Positions 26,063-38,274 of a stretch of 64,000 nt of DNA are shown piece by piece. How positions within the stretch are numbered: position 1 is the stretch's first letter; each line of letters starts with the position of its first letter. The stretch lies in contig JACVTC010000252.1 in NCBI GenBank assembly GCA_016946835.1, positions 1 through 64,000 on the forward strand, given 5' to 3'. The translations under genes were made by a program, and so were the position numbers. The DNA is from Neocallimastix lanati (nom. inval.). Taxonomy: Eukaryota > Neocallimastigomycota > Neocallimastigomycetes > Neocallimastigales > Neocallimastigaceae. The notes beneath the pieces were generated by a model. The model made no database searches. It was not told where the DNA came from and saw only the letters and a program-made list of their open reading frames with translations.

Positions 26063-26617
26063 ATACATAAAATAATATTTTGAGCTGACTACAAATTCAA
26101 CACAAAAAAACAAACACAAACAACAAAACCAAATAAAAAAAAAATAATCAATAGGAAAAATTAATTTTCTTTCATATATGTATATTATTTTATTTTATTC
26201 ATTTTTATTTGATATTTTATAATATATATATTTATTTGTATTTTTAATTTCTTATTTTTACTTATATATATATATATTTATTTTTTAAATTTTTAAAACT
26301 ATACTATTTTTTTAATTGTTCTCTTTTTTTTTTTTTTTTTTTTTTTTTATTTTATTTTTTATTTTATTTATTTTTTTTTATTATTTCTTTTTTTTTTATT
26401 TTTATTATTATTTCATTATTTTAAACTTTCTTCTTTTTTTTTTCAAAGTTTTACTTTTCTATTCATTCAATATAAGATAAATGAATTATTGTATAAATCA
26501 TTTAATAAATAAATGATAATATATATATATATTTATATATATATAAGAGATAAAAAAATATTAATATAAATAATGAAATATTTATTTTTTTTTTCTTCTT
26601 CGGTGATTTTATATTTA
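23007..26617. other. Long AT-rich intergenic stretch
   Basis: No gene was found on either strand in 3.6 kb. Contents: A/T low complexity; a perfect hairpin at 23823-23849; a short repeated motif GATCAAAACTTTAA near 25240-25290; and many T- or A-tracts of 17-26 nt between about 25680 and 26060 and near 26320. The end next to 26600 should contain the 3' UTR of the minus-strand LRR gene. Confidence 0.5.
23823..23849. other. Perfect 10-bp-stem hairpin
   Basis: GTACAAAAAA at 23823-23832 pairs exactly with TTTTTTGTAC at 23840-23849 around a 7-nt loop. It lies in noncoding sequence and its role is unknown. Confidence 0.6.
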
Positions 26618-27830
26618 TTATTTACTACTTAATTTTTTTGATTTTTCAAACAATGGAGCTTTTTGTTTTTCTTCTGATTCAATATATGGCGGTGGTTCTT
26701 CATTCGTAACTTTATTATTATAAACATTATTTTGAACATTCTGAATTCCTGAAAATTTACCATGTAATTGATTTATATTATTTTCATTACCGTTATTACT
26801 TTGAATTGAAGGTGTATTCGAATAGAGATTAACTTGTGGAATGGCATTAGTTGATGATACCATATTATTCATACCTAAAATTGGTGACCTAAAATTGGTG
26901 ACTCCATTATTAGATAAAGTTTGGCTATAACCATTATTACTAGTTGAATTTAACGTATTTAAATTCGTTTGTATAGGTGAGGTCATTCCAGAAGTATTAT
27001 AATTACCACTATTATTTACGACGTTACTTCTATTATCATATTGATAATTATTCATATAAACTTGATTTAATGATTGATTATTGTATTGATATGCATTCAT
27101 TTGACTATTTTCATTATAAACTTGATTTAATGATTGATTACTATATTGATTTGCATTAATCATCTGATCATTTTCATTATAAGTATTCATATTCATATTT
27201 CCATTTTCATTACTACTGCTTCTGTTATGGTTATCATCTGAGATATTTGATTCGACACTTGTTGTTTGACTATCATTTTCATCATTATATTCTGATTTAT
27301 TTTTATTCTTCTTTATCATTTTTAAAAAGAATAATATAGCAAGAATTAAACCAATAACACTAATAATTAAAACTAAATTATAGTTTTTATCATTATCTTT
27401 TTTTGATTGTTCCGATGCACTACAAACATTTAATGAAGATACACATGAAGGTTTTTCATCAGGTTTAATGCATACATTAGTTCCAATAAATAAACATTTT
27501 TAAGAATTAAAATTTGGAACTGGTCCATTAATATCTTTTAAATTATTAACTTCACTATTTTTATTAATTATTTTATTTTGTTTTTTTTTTTTTTTTTTAA
27601 TAAAATAAATTAATAAATAAATTAATAAACAAATAAATTAATAAATTAATAAATAAATTAATAAATAATTAATAAATAAATAAATAAATGAATAAATTAA
27701 TAAATAAATTAATAAATAAATTAATAAATAAATTAATAAATAAATAAATAAAATAATGCAACGTTTTAAAAATTTATTTCATTATTATTATTAACATGTA
27801 AGTGTATATTTAAATTTAATAATTAATTAA

Positions 27831-27877
<47 letters not shown>

Positions 27878-29396
27878 AAAACTTTTATCATACTTACAAT
27901 AATTCTAAATTTTTAAAATTTTGAAAAGAGGAAGGAAGTGAACCTGAAAATTGGTTGTCTGATAAATTTTTTATATATATATATATATATATATTTCAAA
28001 TATTAAAATAATCAATAAAAATCATTAATAATTAATCATTCCTACTTTTATTACTCATTATATATATATATATATGTAATATAGAAAAATCATAGTTACA
28101 TTTCGGTCATATTAGTATAGCTACCAATATATTCAGGAACTGTTCCAGTTAATTTATTATTTCTTAAATTTCTATAATATTAATTAGGTTTATACAAAAA
28201 TTTTTTATTAAGTAGAAATAAATTTTTTTTTTTTTCAATAAAAATAAAATATAAAATTTATATATTTATTTATTTATTAATAATATACTTACAATAAATA
28301 AAGATAATCTAGGTTTTTTAATCTATTACCAATATCTCCATCAAATTGATTATTATATAAATGTCTATTAATAAATATAGAAATGATAACAATATAAACA
28401 ATATATAATATGAAAATAGTTTTCATATTAATAGAAGTAATTTATTAAAATAAATATAAAACATTTTTTGAAATATTTTTAAAATCATAATTATATTTAT
28501 TATTTTTATAATATTTATAACAAACGTACAGTTCTCTTATAGATGGTGAGCTTGAGAAATCCGGAATATCTCCTGTGAATTTATTATCTCTTAAACTCCT
28601 ATCCAGTTATTATATTTTTTAATTGATATTATTAGTTTAGTATATTAGTTTACTTGATATTTTATATTATATAAAATTAATATTATTTTATATGAACTTG
28701 ATTAAAAAATTATTAATAAAGATTTAATAAGAAAGATCAATATACAATTCCTTCAGTTTTGGTAGTTTTGAAAAATCATCTGGAATGTTACCACCAATTT
28801 GATTAATAGCCAGCGACCTTTTACAATTATTGTATTAAATTAATAATGACATATACAATAATACAATAATATTTATTATTTATATATAAAATTAATATAT
28901 TTATATGTAGATATAAATAAGATAAATATAATATTAATTACTATATTAAAAAATATGTATTTTACAGATAAATTAGGTGTTCTAGTTCAAAAATTTTTGG
29001 ACAGAAAGTAGAACCAAGATTCATTTCTCTTAATTCCCTTTTTTCACATAAATTTAAAAAAATTCATGTAATTATTTATTTTTTATTGGTTTTATAAAAT
29101 ATACACATTAATATTTAATAAAAATATTAATTAATTCAGTTTCATATATATATTCTTTTCTAAATAATAATTATATTTTTATTAACTTATATAAGAAAAA
29201 AAAAACTTATTAAATTAAATTCATTTATATTTTATATCTACAATTGTTCAATATATTGCTTGCTTGCATCAGGATGTACTATTCTAAAACCTTCATTTTC
29301 TCCTTTTGCTTCTAAACAATCTTTATCTCCGGTCCAATAAGGCTTTATGTTATAAAAAGTAAAAATTTCACTAAGAATATCACAATCTGTAGCCAT
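26618..29396 (-). CDS. LRR membrane protein with Asn-rich, PPPY-containing tail (8 exons, damaged)
   Basis: Inferred exons (minus): 29396-29242, 29037-28966, 28817-28746, 28598-28530, 28364-28293, 28171-28100, about 27969-27898 and 27554-26618. Exon 1 codes MATDCDILSEIFTFYN...YWTGD, a typical cap of fungal LRR proteins; the signal peptide exon was not found. Exons 2-7 each code one leucine-rich repeat (for example SLRDNKFTGDIPDFSSSPSI, NLSDNQFSGSLPSSFQNFKN). They are 72 nt (one 69) with every intron splitting the same Leu codon at phase 2. Exon 8 has a Cys cluster (CVSSLNVCSAS), a TM helix at about 27322-27385 (NLVLIISVIGLILAILFFL), KMIKKNKNK and an Asn/Ser/Gln-rich tail with EEPPPYIES (PPPY at 26684-26695). 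PPxY motifs bind WW domains, as in Rsp5-type ligase adaptors. Oddities: an in-frame TAA at 27500-27502 before the TM helix, and no AG acceptor before exon 7, where a TA repeat sits. It may be a dying allele. Confidence 0.75.
27598..27755. repeat. Intronic AT minisatellite in the LRR gene
   Basis: About 158 bp of AATAAATTAATAAATAAATT-type units lie in the last intron of the minus-strand LRR gene, next to an 18-nt T-run. A TA dinucleotide run lies at about 27838-27860. Confidence 0.85.
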
Positions 29397-30564
29397 ACTA
29401 TTATTTACAAAATTTATTTTAATATAAAACTATAATAATCAAATATAAAAAGAACAATTTTTGCTTCGTATAATTGTACTTTAATTTATTAATATTGAAT
29501 CTATTTAATATTTATCTATTTTAATAAAAAAGAATTCATAATATCCCTTTTTATTGTTATTATTATTAGTTTTTCTTTTTTTTATAAATATTTATGTGTA
29601 AATATTTATAAATATGTATATATAGTATTTATTTTTTTCTTAAATTATTGTTAATTTTTGTTTTTTGTTATTTATTTATTTATTTAACTATATTATAATT
29701 AAAACTATTATAGTTAAATAGTTAAATATTTAATTAAATATTTATTTAGTGAAAATAAAAATATATGAATAAAGAAAAAAAAAAATATAAGTTTTATCAA
29801 TTGAATTATTAATTATCTTTGTTTATTAATAGATATATATATTATTAATCTTTTATTCAATATTGTTTTGTTTATTATTTTATGATTTTATTATTATTTT
29901 TTTTTTTTTTTTTTTTTTTGACTTTTTTTATTTTTTAAATTTAATTTTCGAAAAAAAAAAAAAGAAAAAAAAAATTGAAATAATTGTAAAAATATTTAAA
30001 TATGAACTTTTTTTTTTTTGTATCTCATTTAATTTAACTTTATGATTATTTTTTTATTTTAATTTTTTTTTAAAATGTCTTTTTATTTTCCCATTTTTTT
30101 CATATTTTTTTTGGACATTTTAATATTATTGTTACACTACATTTTTTAATTAAAAATATTTTTAGATAATGATTGACATTAGTATCTAAAAGATACAAGC
30201 CACACATATATATAAACTACCTGTAAATCATATTATTAAACAAATGTACTCTTTAATTATAATATTCATATAATAAAGTTAACATAATAAAACACATTAC
30301 ATATAAGTGTCAAATTAATTAAATATACTTTAAATAAATTAAATTATATTCCTTTATTATAATTTATTTCTTTGTATTTGAAATACATTTACATATTCAT
30401 TGTTAAAATTATTTCATTGTATTACTAATAAGCCACAATTAGTTAAAAAGAAAATCTTTTCATACATTTTTTAATATTTTAATTACCAAAACAATTATAT
30501 TAATAAATAAACTTTAATTAATAATAAAACGTTTAATCTAATTTGTTTTTAACTAGTTAAGAAT

Positions 30565-30595
<31 letters not shown>

Positions 30596-31805
30596 TATTT
30601 AATATTTACTATTTTAAAAATTAAATTTGATTTATCAAATATGGATTATTTAAATCATATTAATTATTATTATATTTTAAAGAGTTGTATTTATTATATT
30701 ATATTAATAATTAAAGATAAAAAAATTATTTTAATATTTTATTATTAATTTTTATTCATCTTAGCTACTTTTTTTTTTTTTTTTTTTTTATTAATATATA
30801 TATAATCTTATTTACTGTATTCAATAGTATTATTCAATTTATTTTATTAATGTTAACTTTTATTAATACTTTTATTTATATTATTTAATATGCTTATTTT
30901 ATTTTATTTTGTTTTATATAAATAAAATATAATCAATGTTATACGATAAATATAAAAAAATAAATGCTAAATGATTGAATAACTATAAATGTTTTGATAA
31001 TTTTTCTTAAAAAAAAAATAAAATAATAAAAAGGTAAATTCATTAAATATATCATAAATGGAAAATATATTTATTTAAAATAATAATTATACAATATTTA
31101 TAAATAATAAGTATTAAAGAGTATATATAAATTTAGACTTGATTATAATTATTAATATTTATAATATATATTTTATAGTATTTAAAGAATGATATATAAC
31201 TTAGATTTTAATTATTAATTAAAATTAATAATAATCCTAATTATATTTTTAATAAATAAATATATAAATACAAAATAAAAATAAATATAAATATAATATA
31301 TATATTGTATTAATTGTTTATTTCATTTTCATAATAAATTATTTTCTATTAATCTTATATATATATATATATAAATTATAAAAGAGAAAAAAGGGAAATT
31401 TCACTGAATATATTTAAGAAAAAAAATGAAATATACTGAATTTAAGTTTTTGAAGTTACTTATTATGAACATAAAAAACTATGGGAATATTTGTTAAATA
31501 TATATATTTTCTTTTATTTAATAATATTATAATATTTTATATTTTTAATTATTTAATTTATATATGAATACTTTTTTAAAAAATTTTTCTTATGAGGTTT
31601 AATGAAATAATATTCCATCATCAATTTAAAAAATAAATATTTAATTATGTTAATACTAGTTATGAATTTTGTAAAGAATACAAAAGCGTTTATTAATTTA
31701 TTTTTATATATATAAATAAATTAAAAATTATAATATAAAAAGAAAAATCAATAAATATGTTTAAAATAAAAAATAATAATTAATAATAATAATTAATAGT
31801 AATAA
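29397..31805. other. AT-rich stretch upstream of the LRR gene
   Basis: It should hold the promoter and possibly a missing signal-peptide exon of the minus-strand LRR gene. An AG lies directly before the ATG at 29396 on the minus strand, so an upstream exon is possible, but no hydrophobic coding stretch was found by eye. The rest is A/T low complexity with T-tracts at about 29896-29919 and 30769-30789. Confidence 0.4.
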
Positions 31806-32123
31806 TTATATTATTATATCCACATTTAATATTGATGAATAATAAGAAGAATATTCTGAATAATTCAGGAATATTACTTTAAATATATTTTTATTACCTT
31901 CTAAATAATGTCTTAAAAGTTTTCTTGAAAGTACTTTTTTATTGTTTCTTGAATTGCTATTGTATTTGAAGTCACTATTTTGTGAAAATTTATATAAAGG
32001 ATAATTATCTATAATAATTGATACTTTGTCATTTCTAATATTATTATATCCAAATCCTATAATAACTGGGGAATTGGTTTTTATTAGCAATTCCCAATTG
32101 TAAATGAATATTATTTTATTCAT
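31806..32123 (-). CDS. Unrecognised 105-aa ORF
   Basis: ATG at 32123, MNKIIFIYNWELLIKTNSPV, ending ILNVDIII. The composition is mixed rather than low complexity (Ser/Asn/Lys/Tyr with several charged residues), so it may be a real gene or the end of a broken one. Upstream on the same strand (about 32290-32485) two further peptides in different frames look coding: YPNFKEEDVSNEIYIDKIKE and QEYNNNYEAYYLDVLRYIII. The set may therefore be one decayed gene of the Lys/Asn-rich kind seen elsewhere here. No domain, signal peptide or membrane helix was recognised. Confidence 0.35.
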   Translation of the reverse strand: MNKIIFIYNWELLIKTNSPVIIGFGYNNIRNDKVSIIIDNYPLYKFSQNSDFKYNSNSRNNKKVLSRKLLRHYLEGNKNIFKVIFLNYSEYSSYYSSILNVDIII

Positions 32124-32289
32124 TTTTTTTATTTTTAAAATTTAGAAAAATTATACATATACATATTATAGTTAAAAATTTTATAATATAAATTACAAAT
32201 ACATATGTATATATTTTGTAATTTTTTGAATTCTAAATATTCTTTAGAAAAGATGAGACAACTATTATCTTTTTATTTATTTATTTTTT

Positions 32290-32485
32290 TTTTTTAAATT
32301 TTTAAAATTATTTTCTTTAATTATATTATAGATAATGATATAGCGTAATACATCCAAATAATAAGCTTCATAATTATTATTATATTCTTGAAAAAAAATT
32401 TTTTAACAATTCTTTAATTTTATCTATATAAATTTCATTTGATACATCTTCTTCTTTAAAATTAGGATATATGTATTTTTTAATT
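32290..32485 (-). pseudogene. Short coding-like fragments, unknown gene
   Basis: On the minus strand this reads YPNFKEEDVSNEIYIDKIKE then, after a frame change in an A-run, QEYNNNYEAYYLDVLRYIII. Charged and aromatic residues make this more gene-like than its surroundings. Probably part of the same relic as the ORF at 31806-32123. Confidence 0.3.
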
Positions 32486-32819
32486 ATAAAAATCATATAT
32501 AACATAAGGAATATTTAAATGGTTAAACCTTATATAAAGTCATATAAACTTATGGGAAATATATATTTTAACACCAAAAATGAATTAATTTTTTTAAAAT
32601 GAAAAAATGAATAATATATGAAATCTACAAATATTATAAATAGTTAAGTAAAAAAACATGATTTTAGTAAATCAAAAAGAACCAGAAGTTACAAATAATA
32701 ATCATTCAATTATTTATTTATTAATTATACGTAGGCGAGACGGTTTCTATAATATTATTACTTAGAGTTATATTTGTTTCAAATTTAATAATTTTTCTTC
32801 TCATCCATCATTTTTGTGT

Positions 32820-33446
32820 TTTTTTTTATTATGATCATTCGTACTTGAATTTTCTTTAACAGAATAATCTGAAGACTCTAAATTCGAAAATAATTCACTC
32901 ATATTAATATTATTTTTGTTGAGTAAAAAATCTAAGGACTTATAATGATACAGTCTTCGTGATAAAATATATTCTACACTTTGTCATACAAAATGGTCTT
33001 TGTGCATTGATTAGTCTTCTAGAATTATCATTGTACATTAGAGTTATAATATTATTAAAATAAACGTATTTTATATTTATAATTTTAATTATAATATTAA
33101 GAATACAATTGGATTATATATATTTTTAGATTGTTCATCTTGAGTACAAATTGGATAATATTTTGATAAATCAGAATTAGAATCATTATAAAATGTTTGA
33201 CATTTTTCAGATTTAAAAAATTAAACGTTTTTCCTTATAATTACTTATATTAACAATGGTAGACATACATTCATTACTATATTCCGAATTTATATCTTCT
33301 TCAAAGCATTCTTGACTTACATTAAAATCAGATGGATATGTATTATTGTTCGTATCATCTCTTTTGAAAATAGATGAATAAATAATAGAGTTAGCATTAG
33401 AACTAATAAAAACTAATAAAATAAATAATAAAGAAATTATTTTCAT
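32820..33446 (-). pseudogene. Broken gene for a small secreted Cys-containing protein
   Basis: ATG at 33446 opens with a clear signal peptide, MKIISLLFILLVFISSNANS, then SIFKRDDTNNNTYPSDFNVS, QECFEEDINSEYSNECMSTI and VNISNYKEK. The frame is lost near 33215 and resumes as KSEKCQTFYNDSNSDLSKYY-PICTQDEQSKN to about 33120. A further piece, MYNDNSRRLINAQRPFCMTK-CRIYFITKT, lies at about 32950-33055, then MSELFSNLESSDYSVKENSS at about 32850-32910. Regularly spaced Cys pairs suggest an extracellular, disulphide-bonded protein of the kind gut fungi make in families. I do not recognise the family. At least two frame breaks are present. Confidence 0.5.
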
Positions 33447-33898
33447 TTTAATTTGTATAATGATTTTATTACTATTAGTATTATAATTTGTATTATTATT
33501 ATTATTATCATGAATAATAGATATTTTAAAATATTAAAATTTTAAAAAATCATTTAATAATTATTAAAAAAAAAAAAAAATTATTTAAATATTTAGTATA
33601 TTATAACAAAATATGATAATAAATATTAAAAATTCGTAAAGTATATTTATTTTATGTTAATGTATTCTAAATTACTTATTATTAAAATTATTTTACTTAA
33701 AAAAGAAATAAAAAATAAAAAATAAAATAAATAAAAGTATACTTAAATTATATGTCTGTATATGTATAACTATTCATTTTTTAACAACTATTCTAATTAT
33801 AACTAAATTAAATTTATTACATACTACTATTTGGACAAATCATTTTTTTAAATAAAAAATAAACATTAAATATGGAAAAATTATTTTAAATTGATTAA

Positions 33899-33939
<41 letters not shown>

Positions 33940-34003
33940 AAATAGAAATTTATGGTTATATTTATTTGATAAAATTTATAATTGTTTGTATATTTTAATT
34001 AAT
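33447..34003. other. AT-rich spacer
   Basis: Intergenic space between a minus-strand relic and a plus-strand relic. Contains a T-tract of about 30 nt at 33907-33935. No gene is seen. Confidence 0.4.
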
Positions 34004-34650
34004 ATGAATAATCTTGAATATTATAAACATAAAAAAAATTCAAATGTAATAAAATATTTTAAAGAATATAAATTATATAATGAAGGTAATTTTAAATCTG
34101 AAGATATTAAAAGATTAATTTGTTTAATAATTAAAAATATTAATATAATAAATGAATCTTTTAGAAAAGAAATATTAGAAAAAGTATTAAAAGAATTATT
34201 TGAAAATTATAAGTATAAATAGAGACTATGAGTGGAATAATTATTTTAAATTTGATAATAACTTTATTTCAAAATTACTTTTATATTATAAAAATAAAAA
34301 TTCATTTTCAAAAAAAGAATTCAAATTATTATTAATTAAAGATTCCAAATCTAAATATTTTATAGAAAAATTATTAAAAGTATTAAAAAAGGTTCTTAAA
34401 GAGTTAAACAAGCCTGTGAGAGTTAACTTCAATAAAGAAGATTCCAATTTAAAAATCGATCCAAAAAGTATTGGAGATTCAGATAATATAGATGAATCCA
34501 TTGATAATTTTGTTAATGGAGTAAAAGATTCAGAAAACTTCAAACGAAACTGAGTTAATTAGTATAGTAAATGAGAGTGATGAATTACAAAATATTAAAA
34601 TTAAATTTACCAATTCCAAATTTCTATTATTATTGAGGGGATAACAATGG
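34004..34650 (+). pseudogene. Lys/Asn-rich gene in shifted frames
   Basis: ATG at 34004 (MNNLEYYKHKKNSNVIKYFK) reads to 34222. A second frame overlaps at 34200 and continues INRDYEWNNYFKFDNNFISK...KELNKPVRVNFNKEDSNLK to 34553. A third continues ETELISIVNESDELQNIKIK to about 34645. The joins fall in overlaps of a few bases, so two frameshifts in one gene are the simplest reading. The protein would be helical, Lys-rich and soluble. The style (paired short helices, IKNINIINES, LLLYYKNKN) resembles the ankyrin-like proteins at 5.7 and 10.6 kb, but no clear ankyrin repeat is seen. Long-read homopolymer errors are an alternative to true decay. Confidence 0.45.
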
Positions 34651-35000
34651 ATACTCTTCTTCTTAACTATTTTCATTTAATTTTAAAGTAATATTATTTA
34701 TATTAACGTAACCTATAATTAGTTTAGCAATTTCAAGATTATTTTTAGCTGTTACAAATATTAATGGATAATCACCATATTCATTTAATTTATTAATATC
34801 TATATTAGTTTTACTATTTTCGTCATATTCAAATATCAATTTAAATTTTTTGATATCATCGTATTGAATGTTGTTCATTAAAATTTCATAGATATCTTTT
34901 AATGATTCCTAAACTCCAACTTCTTTTAAAAAATTAATTGTATTTTTTTGATTTTTCTGAATTTAATATCATCAATTGGATTCTTTATATTAAAAAGAAA
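34651..35000 (-). pseudogene. Ankyrin-repeat gene fragment
   Basis: On the minus strand: SLKDIYEILMNNIQYDDIKK, then FKLIFEYDENSKTNIDINKL, NEYGDYPLIFVTAKNNLEIA, KLIIGYVNINNITLKLNENS. NEYGDYPLIFVTAKNNLEIA-KLII is a good ankyrin helix pair. Upstream NTINFLKEVGV precedes a stop before ESLKDIYE, so the fragment lacks a proper 5' end; it stops at 34663. A remnant of the local ankyrin family. Confidence 0.5.
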
Positions 35001-35439
35001 AAAACTTAAATAATAAATATATATAAAAGAAAGAATTATTTTGTATTCTATTTTATATTTTTTTAAAACGTTTTTCAATTAAATTCCATAATTACTTCTA
35101 TTTTTATTTTTTATAATTTTGTTCTATAAACAAAATAATGAAAAAAATCTTTAAAAATTTAATTAATGAATTAAATATTTTAACAATAGAATTAAATTTA
35201 ATTTTTTTTTAAATTATTAACAAATAATAAAGTTATAAAAGTTTTTAATTCAAAATATAAAAAATTAATGTTGTTGAAGTATTGTTTTTTTTATAACTAA
35301 TAATTCTATTACTTTTTATTTTATTTTTGTTTTTATTTTTTTTTTTTTTTTTTTTTGAGGTATAAAATAGTATCATTTATTCATTCTTTTTAGTTATATG
35401 AACTACATCTCTATTTTGTTTTAAAACATCTTTTACCAT

Positions 35440-35770
35440 GAAAAGATAGGAATAAAATAATTTTAAGTTCATTGTCATCAATCATTTTACAGTGTTATAT
35501 CTTTTTTAAATTCAAAATAACAGATTTCTCAATATTTCTTTAATCAAATTAAATTTTATTAAATTTTCAATAACAATTTAATTGATAAATAAAATATCTC
35601 ATAACATTCTTTTTTTTTTTTTTATTTATTTTAGATCTTTTATATTAATATCAGTAATACTTTTTTCTCCTCTATTAAATACATTTTTTATTATTCCTCG
35701 ACTAATAAACATTGCATTAAAAATTTTTCATATATCTTCATTTTCTAAAATAAATTTTAATTTATAAATG
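35440..35770 (-). pseudogene. Coding-like crumbs on the minus strand
   Basis: The minus strand reads KFILENEDIWKIFNAMFISR then GIIKNVFNRGEKSITDINIK over about 35630-35760, and DDNELKIILFLSFHGKRC at about 35430-35490. Mixed residues make a gene remnant more likely than chance, perhaps an upstream part of the ankyrin fragment at 34651-35000. The opposite-strand open frame here (hydrophobic) is likely its shadow. Confidence 0.3.
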
Positions 35771-36065
35771 AAAGAAAACATTTTTGTTATAATTAAAGTA
35801 ATTTTTTTTTTTTATTTGAAAAAAATATAAATAAATAAATTATAAAATAAATTAATTGGAACAATAATCCAAATAAATTTTAAATGAACTATTCATAATA
35901 TTTTGTTAATTTTTATTTATAATTTCTTTTGTAATTAGAACATTTTAAGTTTTTTTTTTTTTTTTTGAACAACAAAAAAAATTAATTATATATATAATTA
36001 AAAAAAAAAAAAAAAAAAAAAAACTTATGAATTATTTACATGTAAATTTTTTATATATATTAAAA

Positions 36066-36101
<36 letters not shown>

Positions 36102-36349
36102 TTTAAAACTAGATAATTGACTTATTACTTCTTTCCAAAATTTTTTATACAGATGTTGATTTCCATAAGAATTCTAATTAAATAATATAATAATATTATT
36201 ATATATTTACATTTGTTAACTGATTAAATATTTAATTATTATTAATATATTTACATATAATATACACTTTTTTTTTTAAAAAAAAAAAAAAATGATAAGG
36301 TTAAAAAAAAAATATACTAATATTTACTATATCAAAGTTAATGATTATG

Positions 36350-36862
36350 TTGTGAAATTAATGTTTGTTATGATTATAAGTTTAATTATCATTAATGGTT
36401 ATTGTTGCTATTGTGAAAATACTTTTGTTTTTTTAAATATAGAATATTTATAATTATATATTTATATTTAACTTAATTATTTTAATAATAAACTTTTTTC
36501 TTTATTAAATAAATAATGAAAAGCAAAGTTTTATTTTTTAAATAATGGAGGAGTGCGTGCTATTGTTGTGAAAACCCTCCTTGGTTAAAATTAAATAATA
36601 TTATTATTATTATATGATGTTATAGTATCTACTATAAACCTAACCCTTCAAACCATGATAAACTAATGTTAATATTATTGAACATACCTATTTCCTGCTA
36701 GATTATTTAATTAATATAATTATATTGTAGAATATGTCCATTTCACGCTAAACATTTCTATTAACAAAGTAATTTTTATATGTACCTATATTAGTGTTTA
36801 ATGGTACTTAGTAACATCCTCCTTCGAATATCCGCTTTGTGGTTAAGCAGTAACTATTAAAT
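36350..36862 (-). mobile_element. Possible LTR relic with polypurine tract
   Basis: On the minus strand, GATATTCGAAGGAGGA is followed at once by TGTTACTAAGTACCATTAAA, the layout of a polypurine tract next to an LTR start. The following roughly 480 nt has higher G+C than its surroundings and includes GGAGGGTTTTCACAACAATA near 36560. A similar purine tract plus TTGTTGAAAT occurs at about 57270-57290. No coding part remains beside it. The family is uncertain (Ty1/Copia or Ty3 kin); if real, it is an old fossil end. Confidence 0.3.
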
Positions 36863-37019
36863 ATATTCGGATAAATATGTAATATATTGATATTTGATGC
36901 ATTATTTCGTAGTAGATAAAGTATAAAATGTGAAGGGTTCATTAACATTTATGCTAGTGCCATTATTTAAATTAATTGCTTAAATTTTCATTCATGGTTA
37001 AACGTCATGAATGAAATAA

Positions 37020-37105
37020 AGTTCTCATCATTCATAGAACAACATTATGAGTGGATTGTTGATTTTTCATCATTCATTGATCAACTTATGAATGGATAGA
37101 TTAAT
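37020..37105. repeat. Degenerate tandem repeat of about 45 bp
   Basis: CATCATTCATAGAACAACAT...TGAGTGGATTGTTGATTTTT is followed by CATCATTCATTGATCAACTT...TGAATGGATAGATTAATTTT. Two imperfect copies next to the possible LTR relic. Confidence 0.5.
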
Positions 37106-38274
37106 TTTGAATATCTTTATTTTAGCAATAATGTAATAAAGTTACTATATATGAATAAATAGTATAAAAATGAATAGTATAGCTACTTAATCTTTTACAA
37201 TATGTAATATTTTTACTAGTTTTTGATATTTTTAAATATTTATTATTAAAAAATAATTAATATTTTTTTAAAATATAGATAAATAAAGAAAAATAAGATA
37301 CATATTTTATTAAATTTATATATAAAAAATTTGTTAAAAGTTTAATTACGTTTATATTTTTAATACTTTTCTTTATGGCTCATGATTGTGCAATGGTAAT
37401 TCATGTGATATATAAATTTAATATGTGATTAATAATTTTTCTAACTTTAACTATTATATCGGAATATTTTAAAATATATTTAACTTTATTTATAATAAAT
37501 GTATTATTTAAATGGAAATTTTTAAAACCTTAAATAATATTTTATAAACTAAATAAAATTTTTTGAAAATCATTTGAATATCAGATGATTTAATACAATT
37601 TAAAAAATTAGTTACTTTTACTACGGAGTCATTATCTTTTTATCTTTCTAGTTATTGGTAGACAAATGAATAAGATTAAATATTATTAATAAATTACAAA
37701 TTTTTTTTTTATATAAGAATTTTTTACTATATATATATTTTTTTGATTAATAAATATAATAATGAATTTTTCAATTTCAAATAAAAATATTTAAAATACT
37801 TTTGTGATATAATTTTTTATAAATCTAGTGAATTAGCTTTTTATATTATCAATTCTCTGATTTTTTTTTTATTTAATTCGTATATATAAATTTTATATTT
37901 AACAAGTATTATTTATTGTTACATTAATTACATATATAGGATTATTATAATTAAAGCATTAGTTTATTATAATTATTAATTATATATTTTATTATTTTTA
38001 ATATTTAAATACAAAATAATTGAATTAATATTAATTATATTTTTTACAATTAAGATAATATTATTATATTATTACATGTACCAAGAAATAGCTTCAATAT
38101 AATCTTAATATTCTTTTTCCTAATATTTTATAAATATAGTATAATTAAAATATAATAATAATTTTTCATGAAAAATTATAAATAAAGAAAAATATAGAAA
38201 AAAAAAAATTAATAATTGTTATAGAAATAAAGATTTTTATTTTAATAAAGTGAATATCATTATAATTATTATTT

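Noticed and set aside
26977-27159. Plus-strand 60-codon frame
   Set aside because: Antisense of the Asn-rich tail of the LRR protein.
29863-30045. Poly-Phe/poly-Lys frame
   Set aside because: T- and A-tract low complexity only.
34286-34543. Minus-strand 85-codon frame
   Set aside because: Shadow of the plus-strand Lys/Asn-rich relic, which has better composition.
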